From positions 24,102 through 88,101 of the forward strand of contig CAZQSB010000008.1 of assembly GCA_964596015.1 (NCBI GenBank): a stretch of DNA of 64,000 bases. The letters run 5' to 3'. Of the stretch, positions 31,713 through 40,282 are shown piece by piece. The stretch comes from WJMD01 sp964596015. Its GTDB lineage: Bacteria; Joyebacterota; Joyebacteria; Joyebacterales; Joyebacteraceae. Both the position numbers and the translations under genes were made by a program. The number at the start of each line of letters is the position of its first letter. Positions within the stretch are counted from its first letter, which is position 1. The notes beneath the pieces were generated by a model. The model made no database searches. It was not told where the DNA came from and saw only the letters and a program-made list of their open reading frames with translations.

Positions 31713-32441
31713 GGGAATCCTCGCTGAACGAGATGGCGGTGGGGACAGACGTCCGCTCTTCGTGCACATTATCGCACATGGAGAACGGTCAGTCAACCAA
31801 AGTGGTTCTTCCGCTCCGAGGGCGTGGCGACTCGAGCGGTCCGGGCCGACTGATTCAACGCCGCGACGCCGCTGTGCTGACTCTCGCGGGGAGCGGCCCA
31901 CAGAGGCCGCAGCCCTCCGGTGTCCGGTTCTTCGTTCACAGCAGTATCAACGCAGTTGACAGCGTGCGGGATACATCCGTGGAAGCGCTCCCGCGGCCGC
32001 GTCATCCGCGATGCCCCCAGCCCCTCACGGGGCCTGGACTTACGTGGGGCTCACGCCGGATGGAGGAGGACTCGAAGAGATACTGGCACGGTGGTTGTTA
32101 TGAAAGGGCATCGAGCGCTTGCGCCCTGCGCGGGACGCGGTGAGGCCGGGCGAGGGAGTTCTGAAAAGGGGCAGAGCTTCCCTCGTCCCGGCACTCGCCG
32201 AAACCTCCGAGATGGACCTCCCGCGGCGCCTTCTCTCCGCGCCGCAGCGACGTCTCCTCCGGATCGTCGGCTGCGCGCCGGCCCGCCCTCGGTACATCCT
32301 TCTTGCAGAGCCCGGGATCGTTGAGTAAACTCCTCTCCAGTGACGTCATACATCGAGCGAGGCCGGGCGGCGCGTGGCCGCCCGCCGCGTCCGTTTTGCT
32401 GGTGTTCCCACCGCAGACCCGAGAGGCATCTGGAGGTATCG
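31713..32441. other. Gene-free stretch
   Basis: About 730 bp without a credible gene on either strand. Open frames here have arginine- and proline-rich translations, no ribosome binding sites and no family features. A TGGCAC at 32084 lacks a proper -12 partner, and an isolated TTGACA at 31954 lacks a -10. I see no hairpin strong enough to call an RNA gene. Confidence 0.55.
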
Positions 32442-33350
32442 ATGAAGCGCGCGGCTCTTCTGCTCGTGGCCCTGACTCTGATCGCGGCGAGCGCGGCGCA
32501 CGCCGAGGACGGGACGACCGGTCTTGCGTTCCTGAAGCTGGGCGTCGGAGCCCGCGCCATCGGCATCGGGGACGCCTACGCAGCGGTCGGGGGAGACGCG
32601 TCCTCGATCTACTGGAACCCCGCGGGGACGGTCGCCGTCGACAACATCGACGTGCTGCTGATGCACAGCGAGTGGTTCGAGGGAATCCGCTACGAGTACC
32701 TGGGAGCGGTGCGGTCCGACGGCTGCCAGGCGTTCGGCGTCGGCGTCGTCGGCCTCTACGTGAACGACCTCGAGCGACGCGAGGGCCCGACCAGCGAGCC
32801 TCTCGGCGACTTCGGCGTCTTCGACTTCGCCCTGACGGGAACCTACGCCCGGCGGCTGACGGACGAGCTGGACGCGGGGGCCTCGGTCAAGTTCCTGCGT
32901 TCGGAGATCGACGACGAGAGCGCCGGCGGGTTCGCGTTCGACGCCGGAGCGCAGTACCGCGTTCCGGCCGTCCGCGGTCTCTCGCTCGGAGTCTCGGTCC
33001 ACAACCTCGGCGCCCAGATGAAGTACGTCGAGGACGCCTTCGACCTTCCGGTGCTGGGACGCGTGGGCGCGGCGTACACGACGCCGTTCGACGCGCTGAA
33101 CGGGGACATCCTCGTGGTCGCCGATGCCGTGATTCCGACGGACGGCGACACGAAGGTCCACGCCGGGCTGGAGTACGAATACAACGACCTCGTCGCTCTC
33201 AGGTTCGGGTACCGGAGCGGATGGGACAACCAGAACATCTCGGCGGGGTTCGGGGCGAAGGTGAGGAACTTCAGGATCGACTACGCGTACGTCCCCTTCT
33301 ATTCCGATCTGGGCGACACGCACCGCATCTCACTCGGGTTCGCTCTCTGA
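32442..33350 (+). CDS. PorV/PorQ (UPF0164) family outer-membrane protein
   Basis: 302 residues from the ATG at 32442, with TGGAGG at 32431-32436. Signal peptide (LLLVALTLIAASAAHA), then the diagnostic GARAIGIGDAYAAVGGDASSIYWNPAG block (shown in parts: ARAIGIGDAY, SIYWNPAG) of PorV/PorQ and FadL-like barrels. Regular amphipathic strands follow (LGVSVHNLGAQ, AGLEYEYNDLVALRFGYR) and the protein ends HRISLGFAL, a C-terminal strand with an aromatic and Leu. In Bacteroidota PorV shuttles type 9 cargo; FCB candidate phyla carry many homologues. Its 3' end overlaps the convergent lpxH gene by 21 nt. Confidence 0.88.
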   Translation: MKRAALLLVALTLIAASAAHAEDGTTGLAFLKLGVGARAIGIGDAYAAVGGDASSIYWNPAGTVAVDNIDVLLMHSEWFEGIRYEYLGAVRSDGCQAFGVGVVGLYVNDLERREGPTSEPLGDFGVFDFALTGTYARRLTDELDAGASVKFLRSEIDDESAGGFAFDAGAQYRVPAVRGLSLGVSVHNLGAQMKYVEDAFDLPVLGRVGAAYTTPFDALNGDILVVADAVIPTDGDTKVHAGLEYEYNDLVALRFGYRSGWDNQNISAGFGAKVRNFRIDYAYVPFYSDLGDTHRISLGFAL

Positions 33351-34226
33351 CGGGCCGCCCGCCGGCCCCCGACAGCTCTCCCTGAGTTCGAGCGGCTGAA
33401 GGTCGCCGTCTCTCCATGCGTAGTGTCGAAATCCTCTCTCATCAAGATGTAGCGCGGCCCGCTCGTGCTGCCAGTCGCCGACGACGACCGCGTCGCCGTG
33501 GGGCGTCGTCCAGTGCGCCGGGCGGTGGAGATGGCCGACGACGACGGCGTCGTGCGGGCCCTCCGCGAGCTTCTCGATGAGGAACTCCTTCATCGGCCCC
33601 ATCGCGCGTCGGATGCGTTCCTCCGTGATCTCGGACAGGCCGGAAGCCCAGCGACCGATGGCGGCGCCGAGCGATGGATGGAGCAACCGGAACGCCGCGA
33701 TGGCGGGCCCGCTTCGGATGAGGGCCTTGAGGGTCTTGTACCGGAGGTCGCCCGGCGGGAGGCCGTCGCCGTGCGCTATGAATAGCCTGCGGCCGCAGTG
33801 CGTCGTATCAACAGGGTCGCGGTGCACCCGCGCCCCGCTCATGCGTTCCATCGCTTTACCTGCCCAGTAGTCGTGGTTTCCGCCGAGGAAATGGACCGAC
33901 ACGCCCGATGCGCTCAGCTTCTGAAGCGCCTCGAGCACGGCCGAGTGGCCCCTCGTCGGACCGCCGCGGTACTCGAACCAGAAGTCGAAGATGTCGCCGA
34001 CGAGATAGAGGTGTGAGGCACGTTCAGGAAGGAAGGACAGGAGGTCGAGAAGTTCGCGCCTGCGGCGCACGTCGGGTGCTTCGCGACTGATGGTATCCGA
34101 AGTGTCGCGGCCGGAGCGGCCCGAACAAGAGCGCTCCCGCGAGGCCGGCCACTCGGGCTCAAGATGAGCGTCGGCCAGGAACCAGACCTTCTCCGACGCA
34201 GTGCTCTCGTCCCGGTTCCGCGCCAC
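33330..34226 (-). CDS. lpxH: UDP-2,3-diacylglucosamine diphosphatase LpxH-like
   Basis: 298 residues from the GTG at 34226 (AAGGAG 6 nt upstream on the minus strand). Calcineurin-like metallophosphatase motifs are in order: ADAHLEP (DxH), GDIFDFWFEY (GD), GGNHDYW (GNHD), HGDGLPP and GHLHRP. The GDxFDFWFEY and NHDYW forms are LpxH-specific. LpxH removes UMP from UDP-diacylglucosamine in lipid A synthesis, so the cell makes LPS. The protein is longer than the usual 240 residues, mainly from N-terminal and middle segments of low complexity. Confidence 0.9.
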   Translation of the reverse strand: MARNRDESTASEKVWFLADAHLEPEWPASRERSCSGRSGRDTSDTISREAPDVRRRRELLDLLSFLPERASHLYLVGDIFDFWFEYRGGPTRGHSAVLEALQKLSASGVSVHFLGGNHDYWAGKAMERMSGARVHRDPVDTTHCGRRLFIAHGDGLPPGDLRYKTLKALIRSGPAIAAFRLLHPSLGAAIGRWASGLSEITEERIRRAMGPMKEFLIEKLAEGPHDAVVVGHLHRPAHWTTPHGDAVVVGDWQHERAALHLDERGFRHYAWRDGDLQPLELRESCRGPAGGPSESEPE

Positions 34227-34252
34227 GCGTGCTCCTTCGAAACCGAATCGGC

Positions 34253-34281
34253 TTGACCGGATGCAACCAGAACGATACAGT
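34253..34281 (+). promoter_or_regulatory. Promoter of the coiled-coil protein gene
   Basis: TTGACC (34253-34258), 17 nt, TACAGT (34276-34281). The leader would be about 145 nt. Confidence 0.55.
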
Positions 34282-34287
34282 TGCATC
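34260..34287. promoter_or_regulatory. Inverted repeat over the promoter (candidate operator)
   Basis: GATGCAAC (34260-34267) and GTTGCATC (34280-34287), perfect 8-bp arms 12 nt apart. They cover the spacer and the -10 element and also lie between two divergent genes. Confidence 0.5.
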
Positions 34288-34431
34288 TGAATAGGTGAGC
34301 CGCAAAAGGCGGCCCGATGGGAGGTTCGGGATAATGAGCGGTCACTCGTTCAGTGAGTCGCTCCGAATGCCCGAGTATACCTTACAGCGCGGCCGGGCGG
34401 CAAGGTCAAGCAGGTCCGCGGAGGTGGTACG

Positions 34432-34773
34432 ATGGCATCGCTCTGGGATGATGTGAAGAACGCGATTGTCGACGGGTATGTGTACGCTGCGGACAAGGCC
34501 GAGGAGCTGACCCAGATCGGACGAGCGCGCGTCGAGATCCTCAGGCTGAATCGCGCCATCGCGCGCGCCATGACGAGGATCGGCGGCAGGACCTTCGAGC
34601 TCTTCGAGGCGCACGAGGAGGATACGCTCGGAGAGGACGAGGAGATCCGGAACGCGATCGAGCGCATCAAGACCCTTCAGCAGCGCATCGCCGAGTGGGA
34701 AGAGGAGATCGAGAAGGCCAAGGAAGAGCGAGACCAGAAGGAGCTCGAAGATTCAACGGACGGCTCCGACTGA
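34432..34773 (+). CDS. Small coiled-coil protein
   Basis: 113 residues, with GCGGAGGTGGTACG before the ATG. It has no signal peptide. The N-terminus (SLWDDVKNAIVDGYVYAADKAEELT) is amphipathic helix, and the second half is highly charged heptad-like coiled coil (EEIRNAIERIKTLQQRIAEWEEEIEKAKEERD in parts), ending in an acidic tail. The overall form resembles small envelope or stress-related coiled-coil proteins, but I recognise no family. It is followed by a hairpin and then an HtrA protease gene. Confidence 0.75.
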   Translation: MASLWDDVKNAIVDGYVYAADKAEELTQIGRARVEILRLNRAIARAMTRIGGRTFELFEAHEEDTLGEDEEIRNAIERIKTLQQRIAEWEEEIEKAKEERDQKELEDSTDGSD

Positions 34774-34802
34774 ACTTCGAATCAGATAGGCAGGCTACTC
34801 CG

Positions 34803-34826
34803 GTCCTCCCGGCCTGCCGGGAGGAC
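34803..34826 (+). terminator. Hairpin between the coiled-coil gene and htrA
   Basis: A 10-bp perfect stem, GTCCTCCCGG (34803-34812) with CCGGGAGGAC (34817-34826), loop CCTG. No T-tract; it may be a terminator or a leader hairpin of the protease gene. Confidence 0.45.
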
Positions 34827-34882
34827 GACCTGTCTCAGGGAGCTTACAGGGGACTTCAGGACCCATTCCGAGGAGAGAGAAC

Positions 34883-36382
34883 ATGAGAAGCTGGACCAGT
34901 TTGGTAGCCGGAGGAGTGATCCTGATCGTCGCGGGCCTGGTGCTCGGGATCATGATCACCGCGAACTACGACTGGGCGCCGGTCTCCACGGCGCAGGACA
35001 TCGGTCCTTCCAGAACCGCCGAGCTTTCACCGGCGCCCGTGACCATCGGGGAGAGCCCCTTCGTCACCGTCGCCGATGAGGTGCTTCCCGCAGTCGTCAG
35101 CGTGGACACGAAGCGCACCGTGAGGAGGGGCGCCGACCCGTTCCAGGACATGTTCCGAGACTTCTTCGGCGAGCGGATGTACCGCGACTACTTCGGCGAC
35201 GAGGAGCCGCGGCGCGAGTTCGAGATACCCGGGTCGGCCTCCGGCTTCATCTTCGACGACCGCGGGTACGTGATGACCAACAACCATGTCGTGGCCGGCG
35301 CCGACGAGGTGGTCGTGACGCTGGACGACGGCAGGGAGTTCGACGCAGAGATCGTCGGCCAGGACCCGAGCACGGACATCGCCGTCGTCCGCATCGAGGG
35401 GGACGACCTCCCGAGCGTGCGGCTCGGGGATTCCGACCGGATCAGGGTCGGCGATTGGGCCATCGCCGTCGGCAACCCCCTGGAGCTTCAGGGGACCGTG
35501 ACGGTCGGCGTCATCAGCGCCGTCGGTCGCGCCGACCTCAACATCCGCGGCGGCGCGCCCGTCTACCAGGACTTCATCCAGACCGACGCGTCGATCAACT
35601 TCGGGAACAGCGGTGGTCCGCTGGTCAACATCAGGGGCGAGGTCATCGGCGTCAACTCCGCCATCAACCCGTCGGCCAACGGCATCGGCTTCGCGATCCC
35701 CATCAACCTCGCGTTCGAGGTTGCGGGATCACTGATGGAGGAAGGCCGCGTTGTTCGCGGGTACCTCGGCGTCTTCCCGCAGGAGATCACGCAGGACCTC
35801 GCGGAGGCGCAGGGCCTCGACAGCCTGGAGGGCGTGCTTATCGCCTCGGTCGAGGACGACACCCCGGCCTCGGAGGCGGGACTTGAGCCGGGCGACGTCA
35901 TCGTCGAGTTCGACGGCGTCCCCATCGAAACCGTTTCGCAGTTCCGGATGGTCGTCGCGGGCGTGGCGCCCGGCGAGGAGACCGACGTGGTCGTCCTCCG
36001 GGACGGACGCAGAAGGACACTCGAGGCGACGCTTTCCGAACGTCCGTCGCAGGACGTCGCGGAGGCCGAGGAGCCGGAGCCTGAGCCGGAGGCGTGGTTC
36101 GGGATCGACGTGGTCGAACTCGACCATCCGATGGTCCGGGAGATCGGCGTCGAGGCGGAACACGGAGTGGTCGTGGTCCGCGTCGAGAGCGGCAGCCCGG
36201 CCGACGACGGCGGGCTTCAGGTCGGCGACGTGATCCAGAAGGTCGGCGACCGCGAAATCCGGAACCTCGAGGACTACCGGAGCATCATGAATGACATGGA
36301 GGGACGGACCAAGCCGGTCGCCTTCATGGTACGACGCGGCCAGTACACCTACTTCGTGGCTGTCCGCCCCGAATCTGAATAG
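34883..36382 (+). CDS. DegP/HtrA family serine protease Do
   Basis: 499 residues. A signal anchor (SLVAGGVILIVAGLVLGIMI) is followed by the S1C protease domain with the full triad: His135 (NNHVVAG), Asp165 (STDIAVVRI) and Ser243 (GNSGGPL). Two PDZ domains complete it: the first with GYLGVFPQEI (about 290-375), the second with WFGIDVVELDHP (about 405-495). An acidic Pro/Glu linker (AEEPEPEPEAW) separates them. It serves as an envelope protease/chaperone for misfolded proteins. The N-terminal LALTVAD-type lead suggests membrane attachment rather than release. Confidence 0.95.
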   Translation: MRSWTSLVAGGVILIVAGLVLGIMITANYDWAPVSTAQDIGPSRTAELSPAPVTIGESPFVTVADEVLPAVVSVDTKRTVRRGADPFQDMFRDFFGERMYRDYFGDEEPRREFEIPGSASGFIFDDRGYVMTNNHVVAGADEVVVTLDDGREFDAEIVGQDPSTDIAVVRIEGDDLPSVRLGDSDRIRVGDWAIAVGNPLELQGTVTVGVISAVGRADLNIRGGAPVYQDFIQTDASINFGNSGGPLVNIRGEVIGVNSAINPSANGIGFAIPINLAFEVAGSLMEEGRVVRGYLGVFPQEITQDLAEAQGLDSLEGVLIASVEDDTPASEAGLEPGDVIVEFDGVPIETVSQFRMVVAGVAPGEETDVVVLRDGRRRTLEATLSERPSQDVAEAEEPEPEPEAWFGIDVVELDHPMVREIGVEAEHGVVVVRVESGSPADDGGLQVGDVIQKVGDREIRNLEDYRSIMNDMEGRTKPVAFMVRRGQYTYFVAVRPESE

Positions 36383-36516
36383 CAGGTGGATGACGCGGGA
36401 TCCGTCGCGTGAGATGGACCCGAGACCGGACGGGACCTCCTGATCGAGGTCTTTGCCCCTGCCAGACACGCACGAGCGGTCTCGGAAGAGACGGAACCCT
36501 GGGGGGTGGTGAGAAG

Positions 36517-37371
36517 ATGACATACTACGGAAGTCCTGCAGAAGAAGACAAGTGCCTGGAGAGCTATCTCCGGGAGATCGCTCAGACTCCTCTCCTCACA
36601 CGTGAGGAGGAGCATGAGATCGGCATGAGGATCCTGAAGGGCGACCAGGCGGCTCGTGACGAGCTGGTGAAGGCGAACCTGCGCTTCGTCGTGAGCGTCG
36701 CGAAGGGCTACGCCCGTAAGACGGGCTCGCCCATCATGGACGTGATCAACCAGGGGAACCTGGGTCTCATCGAGGCCGCGAAGCGGTTCGATGCGAAGCG
36801 CGGCCGGAAGTTCATCACGTACGCCGTCTGGTGGATCAGGCACGCGATCCTCAAGGGCATGGCCGAGCAGAGCGGCGCGATGCGCCTGCCGCTCAACAAG
36901 TCCGGCGCCATCCGCAGAATGTGGAGGACGCTGGAGAGGATGCGGCAGGAGATCGGCCGCGAGCCGACCGACGCCGAGCTCGCGAAGGCGATGAAGATGA
37001 AGGTCCAGGAGATCGAAGAGCTCAAGAAGCTCTCGGTCACCTCGCTCTCGCTCGACGCGCCTCTGGCCGGCGACGAGGACATCGACCTCATCGACATGGT
37101 CGCCGATCCGTCCGAAGACCCGGCTCTTGAGAGCCTCCACTACGAGTCCCTCGGCTACGAGGTCGACATGGCGCTCGAGGCCCTGACGGCCAGGGAGGCC
37201 AAGATCCTGAGGCACTACTTCGGACTCGCCGGCGAGAAGAAGAAGACTCTCGAGGAGATCGGCACGATGATGGGGCTGACGCGTGAGCGCATCCGGCAGA
37301 TCAAGGAAGAAGCGCTCCGGAAGCTCCGCGAGTCGCCGTCGCTCGACGAGCTCAGATCGTATCTCAACTGA
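36517..37371 (+). CDS. RNA polymerase sigma factor, RpoD/SigA family (short)
   Basis: 284 residues from the ATG at 36517. It has region 1.2 (ESYLREIAQTPLLTREEE), region 2 (LVKANLRFVVSVAKGY ... DVINQGNLGLIEAAKRFD ... FITYAVWWIRHAI), region 3 and region 4 with helix-turn-helix TLEEIGTMMGLTRERIRQIKEEALRKL. There is no region 1.1 and no non-conserved insert. Primary sigma factors of Bacteroidota are just this size, so it could be the housekeeping sigma of this organism, or a group 2 paralogue. It is preceded by a 130-nt leader and ends at two terminators. Confidence 0.9.
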   Translation: MTYYGSPAEEDKCLESYLREIAQTPLLTREEEHEIGMRILKGDQAARDELVKANLRFVVSVAKGYARKTGSPIMDVINQGNLGLIEAAKRFDAKRGRKFITYAVWWIRHAILKGMAEQSGAMRLPLNKSGAIRRMWRTLERMRQEIGREPTDAELAKAMKMKVQEIEELKKLSVTSLSLDAPLAGDEDIDLIDMVADPSEDPALESLHYESLGYEVDMALEALTAREAKILRHYFGLAGEKKKTLEEIGTMMGLTRERIRQIKEEALRKLRESPSLDELRSYLN

Positions 37372-37379
37372 CGGCAGCG

Positions 37380-37410
37380 CGCCGGCGTCCAAGGACGTGG
37401 AACGCCGGCG
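37380..37410 (+). terminator. First hairpin after the sigma factor gene
   Basis: CGCCGGCGT (37380-37388) with ACGCCGGCG (37402-37410), a 9-bp perfect stem with 13-nt loop. Confidence 0.5.
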
Positions 37411-37428
37411 CCCGCTGTCTTCTCCGCG

Positions 37429-37468
37429 CGCCCACCGTTCCCGTTGGTTCGGTGGGCGTTCTTCTTGC
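37429..37468 (+). terminator. Rho-independent terminator after the sigma factor gene
   Basis: CGCCCACCG (37429-37437) with CGGTGGGCG (37450-37458), followed by TTCTTCTTG. Confidence 0.75.
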
Positions 37469-37492
37469 TGGTCGTTCGGACCCCGAAACGCC

Positions 37493-37522
37493 TTGACGCG
37501 TGTTTCGACTGTTCCCTAGTAT
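37493..37522 (+). promoter_or_regulatory. Promoter of the M16-like gene pair
   Basis: TTGACG (37493-37498), 18 nt, TAGTAT (37517-37522). Start about 37529, leader about 42 nt. Confidence 0.6.
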
Positions 37523-37570
37523 CGGCCGTGAACCTCCCGTCGGCTCGGACGCCCGGAGACCGGAACCGAC

Positions 37571-38875
37571 ATGCTGAAGCGCGTTCTTGTGTTCATCCTT
37601 TCCGCCGTCCTTCTCCCGGCCCTCGCGGGCTGTGGCGAGGAGGAGCGCCCGACGAGCGTGTCGAGGGTGCTCGACAACGGGCTCACCGTGGTGGCATCCG
37701 AGAACAGGGCCGCGAGGGTGGTCGCGCTTCAGGCGTGGGTCACCGACGGCGCTCTCTACGAGGAGCCCGGCGAGGCGGGAGAGGCGTACCTGCTCGCCAA
37801 CAGCGTCCTCGTCAAGGCCTCTGATGGAGACGTCGCCGAGTCTCTCGACGCGCTCGGTGGCGCGCTCAGCAGGTACTCATCCCACGATTTCGCGCTCTTC
37901 TCAGTCATAGCCGACGCCCGCCACTTCGAGGAGGCCCTCGACCTCTTCCACGAGGGGCTCGTCGATCCCGTCCTTGACGACGACGTGCTGTCGCGCGCGA
38001 GAGAGCAGCTTCCCGCGGGGACACTCCTGGGCGACGGTCCGATCGACGACGCGTACCGGCTCGCGACCGGCGGGATCCTGCCTGAGCATCCCTACGGGAG
38101 GGACCCCGAGGGCACCGTTTCGACGACCGCCGGAATCACCACCGAGGAGCTCGTCGAGAGGCACCGCAGGATGTATGTGGGGAACGGCATGGTCGTGGTG
38201 GTCGTCGGCGCCGTCGACGCCACCCGGGCGGTGTCGGCCGTCGAGGCCCGGTTCGGCTCGCTCGACGAGGGCGCGCCGCCGGAGCCGGCCGCCGGTCCTC
38301 CGACCTGGCCGCGGGAGCCTGTGAGCACTGTGCGCCGTTCCGACGTCGGACGGGCGTTCGCGACGTTCGCGTTCCCGGGGCCGGGCGTCGGCGACCCGGA
38401 GAGCGTCGCGATGGACGTCCTGACGGGGATCCTCTGGAGGGGCGGAACGTCGGGACTCCAGAGACTTCTCGTCGATGAACTCGAACTGACGTCGAGCGTC
38501 TCCGTCGGGTGGTACACGAGACGGCAGCCGAGTCCCGTGTACATCTGGGTCGAGCTCGAGCCGGGCGCTCTCGAGACGGCTGAGAGCGCGATCCTCGGCG
38601 CCGTCTCGCGTCTCGCGGCGGACGGACCGAGTCCTGAGGAGGTCGAGGACATCGTGGAGGCCGTTCGAGCCTCGATGCTCTTCAACAGAGAGACCGCCGA
38701 GGGACAGGCGCACAACATCGGTTACTGGACATCCATCGGGCATCTCGGGTTCCACGAGGAGTACATGGAGTCGCTGGACGAGGTCAGCGCTGAGAACATC
38801 AGGCAGCTGGCCGAGCGGCATCTTCGAGCGAGGAGCAGGTCCGTGGGAGCGATCGTCCCGCTGGAAGGCAGGTAG
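37571..38875 (+). CDS. M16-family (insulinase-like) lipoprotein lacking zinc motif
   Basis: 434 residues with a lipoprotein signal (LLPALAGC). Two M16 domains can be traced: SRVLDNGLTVVASENRAARVV at the start and TVRRSDVGRAFATFAFPGPG at the midpoint, with the RGGTSGLQRLLVDE substrate loop. The zinc site that should read HxxEH near residue 60 is replaced by EAGEAYLLANSV, with no H or paired E, so it cannot be an ordinary zinc peptidase. In many bacteria M16 genes come in pairs of one active and one inactive subunit; here the adjacent partner is also defective. It precedes that gene by 10 nt. Confidence 0.88.
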   Translation: MLKRVLVFILSAVLLPALAGCGEEERPTSVSRVLDNGLTVVASENRAARVVALQAWVTDGALYEEPGEAGEAYLLANSVLVKASDGDVAESLDALGGALSRYSSHDFALFSVIADARHFEEALDLFHEGLVDPVLDDDVLSRAREQLPAGTLLGDGPIDDAYRLATGGILPEHPYGRDPEGTVSTTAGITTEELVERHRRMYVGNGMVVVVVGAVDATRAVSAVEARFGSLDEGAPPEPAAGPPTWPREPVSTVRRSDVGRAFATFAFPGPGVGDPESVAMDVLTGILWRGGTSGLQRLLVDELELTSSVSVGWYTRRQPSPVYIWVELEPGALETAESAILGAVSRLAADGPSPEEVEDIVEAVRASMLFNRETAEGQAHNIGYWTSIGHLGFHEEYMESLDEVSAENIRQLAERHLRARSRSVGAIVPLEGR

Positions 38876-38885
38876 GGGAGAGGCC

Positions 38886-40241
38886 ATGAACCGGCTCAGA
38901 CACCGGCAACCGGCCGCGGGAGCGGCGGCGCAGTCGTCGCCGGTCCGCGCGTTCACGGGGGCCTTCCTTGTCCTCGCGCTGGCCGTCACGGCCTCGGCGG
39001 AGGTCATGGTGGACCGGCTGCCGAACGGTGTCAGGGTCGTCGTCGAGCCCGGTCCATGGAACCGGATCGTGTCGATATCCGTCCTGGCCAATGCCGGCTC
39101 GAAGCACGACCCGCCGGCCCTGCGAGGACTCGCCCGCGTCACGAACGATCTCCTCGCGTACTCCACGGCAACGAGGACCAGCGACGAGGTCTGTCGGATC
39201 GCCGCCTGCGAATGGATCGACTTCGGCACGTCGATCACGGAGGACATGGCCGAGGTCTACGCGTCCGCGACGGCCGAGCGGTTCGAGGACGCCCTCGATC
39301 TCGTGTCGAGCGCGGTGACGGAGCCCTCCTTCACCGGGGAGGACGTCGCCGCCGTGCAGGTGGCGACGCAGCGGGAGATCGAGAGGGCTCTCGACGATCC
39401 GTTCGAGCGCAGCTACGCCAGGCTCAACGAGCTGCTCTTCGACGGGCACCCGTACGCGTTCCCGGTGAGAGGCACGCTCGAGGGGGTCGAGAGGATCACG
39501 CGGTCGGACGTCGTCGCCTTCCACGGGGAGCGGTACGTCGGTCACGGAGTGGTCGTCTCGATCGTCGGGAATGTCGATCCCAAGGAGGCGGTCCGTCTCG
39601 TCAGGGAGCGCTTCGCCGGTCTGCCGGCGGGCGTCCCGCCTCCCGAGATCACCTATCCCATCGAACGCGACCAGGCCCGGACCGTTGAGCTCTATAAGGA
39701 CGTCGAGAGCGGCCGCGTGCAGATCGGATATCTCGCTCCGCCGGCGGACGACCCGGACTACCCGGCGGTGCGCGTGTTGGCCGAGGTGCTCGGCGGCGGT
39801 CCGGCGTCCCGTCTCTACTCTCAGCTGTCGCCGGAGGGCACCGGGGTGGCGGAGGTCGTCGGTGCGTTCTATACTCTTCGACTGGAGCAGGGTCGGCTCG
39901 TCGCGTACGCGACCCCGACGCAGATCGACCTGTGCGTCAGGCTGATGAAACAGGTGATCGAGGAGCTCCTGACCGAGCCCGTCGGGGCGGACGAACTCGA
40001 GCGCGCCCGGAACCGCATCGCCGGCCATTTCGAGATGAGGGGCCAGCGCAATCTCGAGCGCGCCAGGCGACACGCCTGGAACGAGCTCTCGGGGCTCGGC
40101 GGCGACGCTCACAGGAGGCTCGTCGAGGCCGTGCTCGAGGTCGATGTCGACGACGTGCGCACGGTGGCCGAACGCTACCTCGTCGATCCCGTGATCATCA
40201 TCCTTCGTCCGGGACGATCGGGTCGGGCAGGCGGCATCTGA
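38886..40241 (+). CDS. M16-family (insulinase-like) secreted protein lacking zinc motif
   Basis: 451 residues with signal peptide (FLVLALAVTASAE). The N-terminal M16 domain starts VDRLPNGVRVVVEPGPWNRIVSISVLANAGS, and the substrate loop is GGGPASRLYSQL. Where active members read HFLEHMLF, this reads RVTNDLLAY, so all three zinc ligands (H, E, H) are lost. The following region keeps the usual QREIERALDDPFERS and VSIVGNVDP landmarks. It forms a two-gene operon with the preceding lipoprotein. The pair may act as a scaffold or peptide-binding complex outside the cytoplasm. Confidence 0.88.
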   Translation: MNRLRHRQPAAGAAAQSSPVRAFTGAFLVLALAVTASAEVMVDRLPNGVRVVVEPGPWNRIVSISVLANAGSKHDPPALRGLARVTNDLLAYSTATRTSDEVCRIAACEWIDFGTSITEDMAEVYASATAERFEDALDLVSSAVTEPSFTGEDVAAVQVATQREIERALDDPFERSYARLNELLFDGHPYAFPVRGTLEGVERITRSDVVAFHGERYVGHGVVVSIVGNVDPKEAVRLVRERFAGLPAGVPPPEITYPIERDQARTVELYKDVESGRVQIGYLAPPADDPDYPAVRVLAEVLGGGPASRLYSQLSPEGTGVAEVVGAFYTLRLEQGRLVAYATPTQIDLCVRLMKQVIEELLTEPVGADELERARNRIAGHFEMRGQRNLERARRHAWNELSGLGGDAHRRLVEAVLEVDVDDVRTVAERYLVDPVIIILRPGRSGRAGGI

Positions 40242-40282
40242 GGCCCGGCGGTCGCTCGGAGCAGTTCAGGCAGGGGGAATAC

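Noticed and set aside
32084..32100. TGGCAC-N5-TTGTT resembling a sigma-54 promoter
   Set aside because: The -12 element lacks the invariant GC, and there is no gene that it could serve in the next 300 bp.
31713..32441. Several small open frames between the lipoprotein and PorV-like genes
   Set aside because: No ribosome binding sites, low-complexity Arg/Pro/Ser-rich translations and mutual overlap in several frames.
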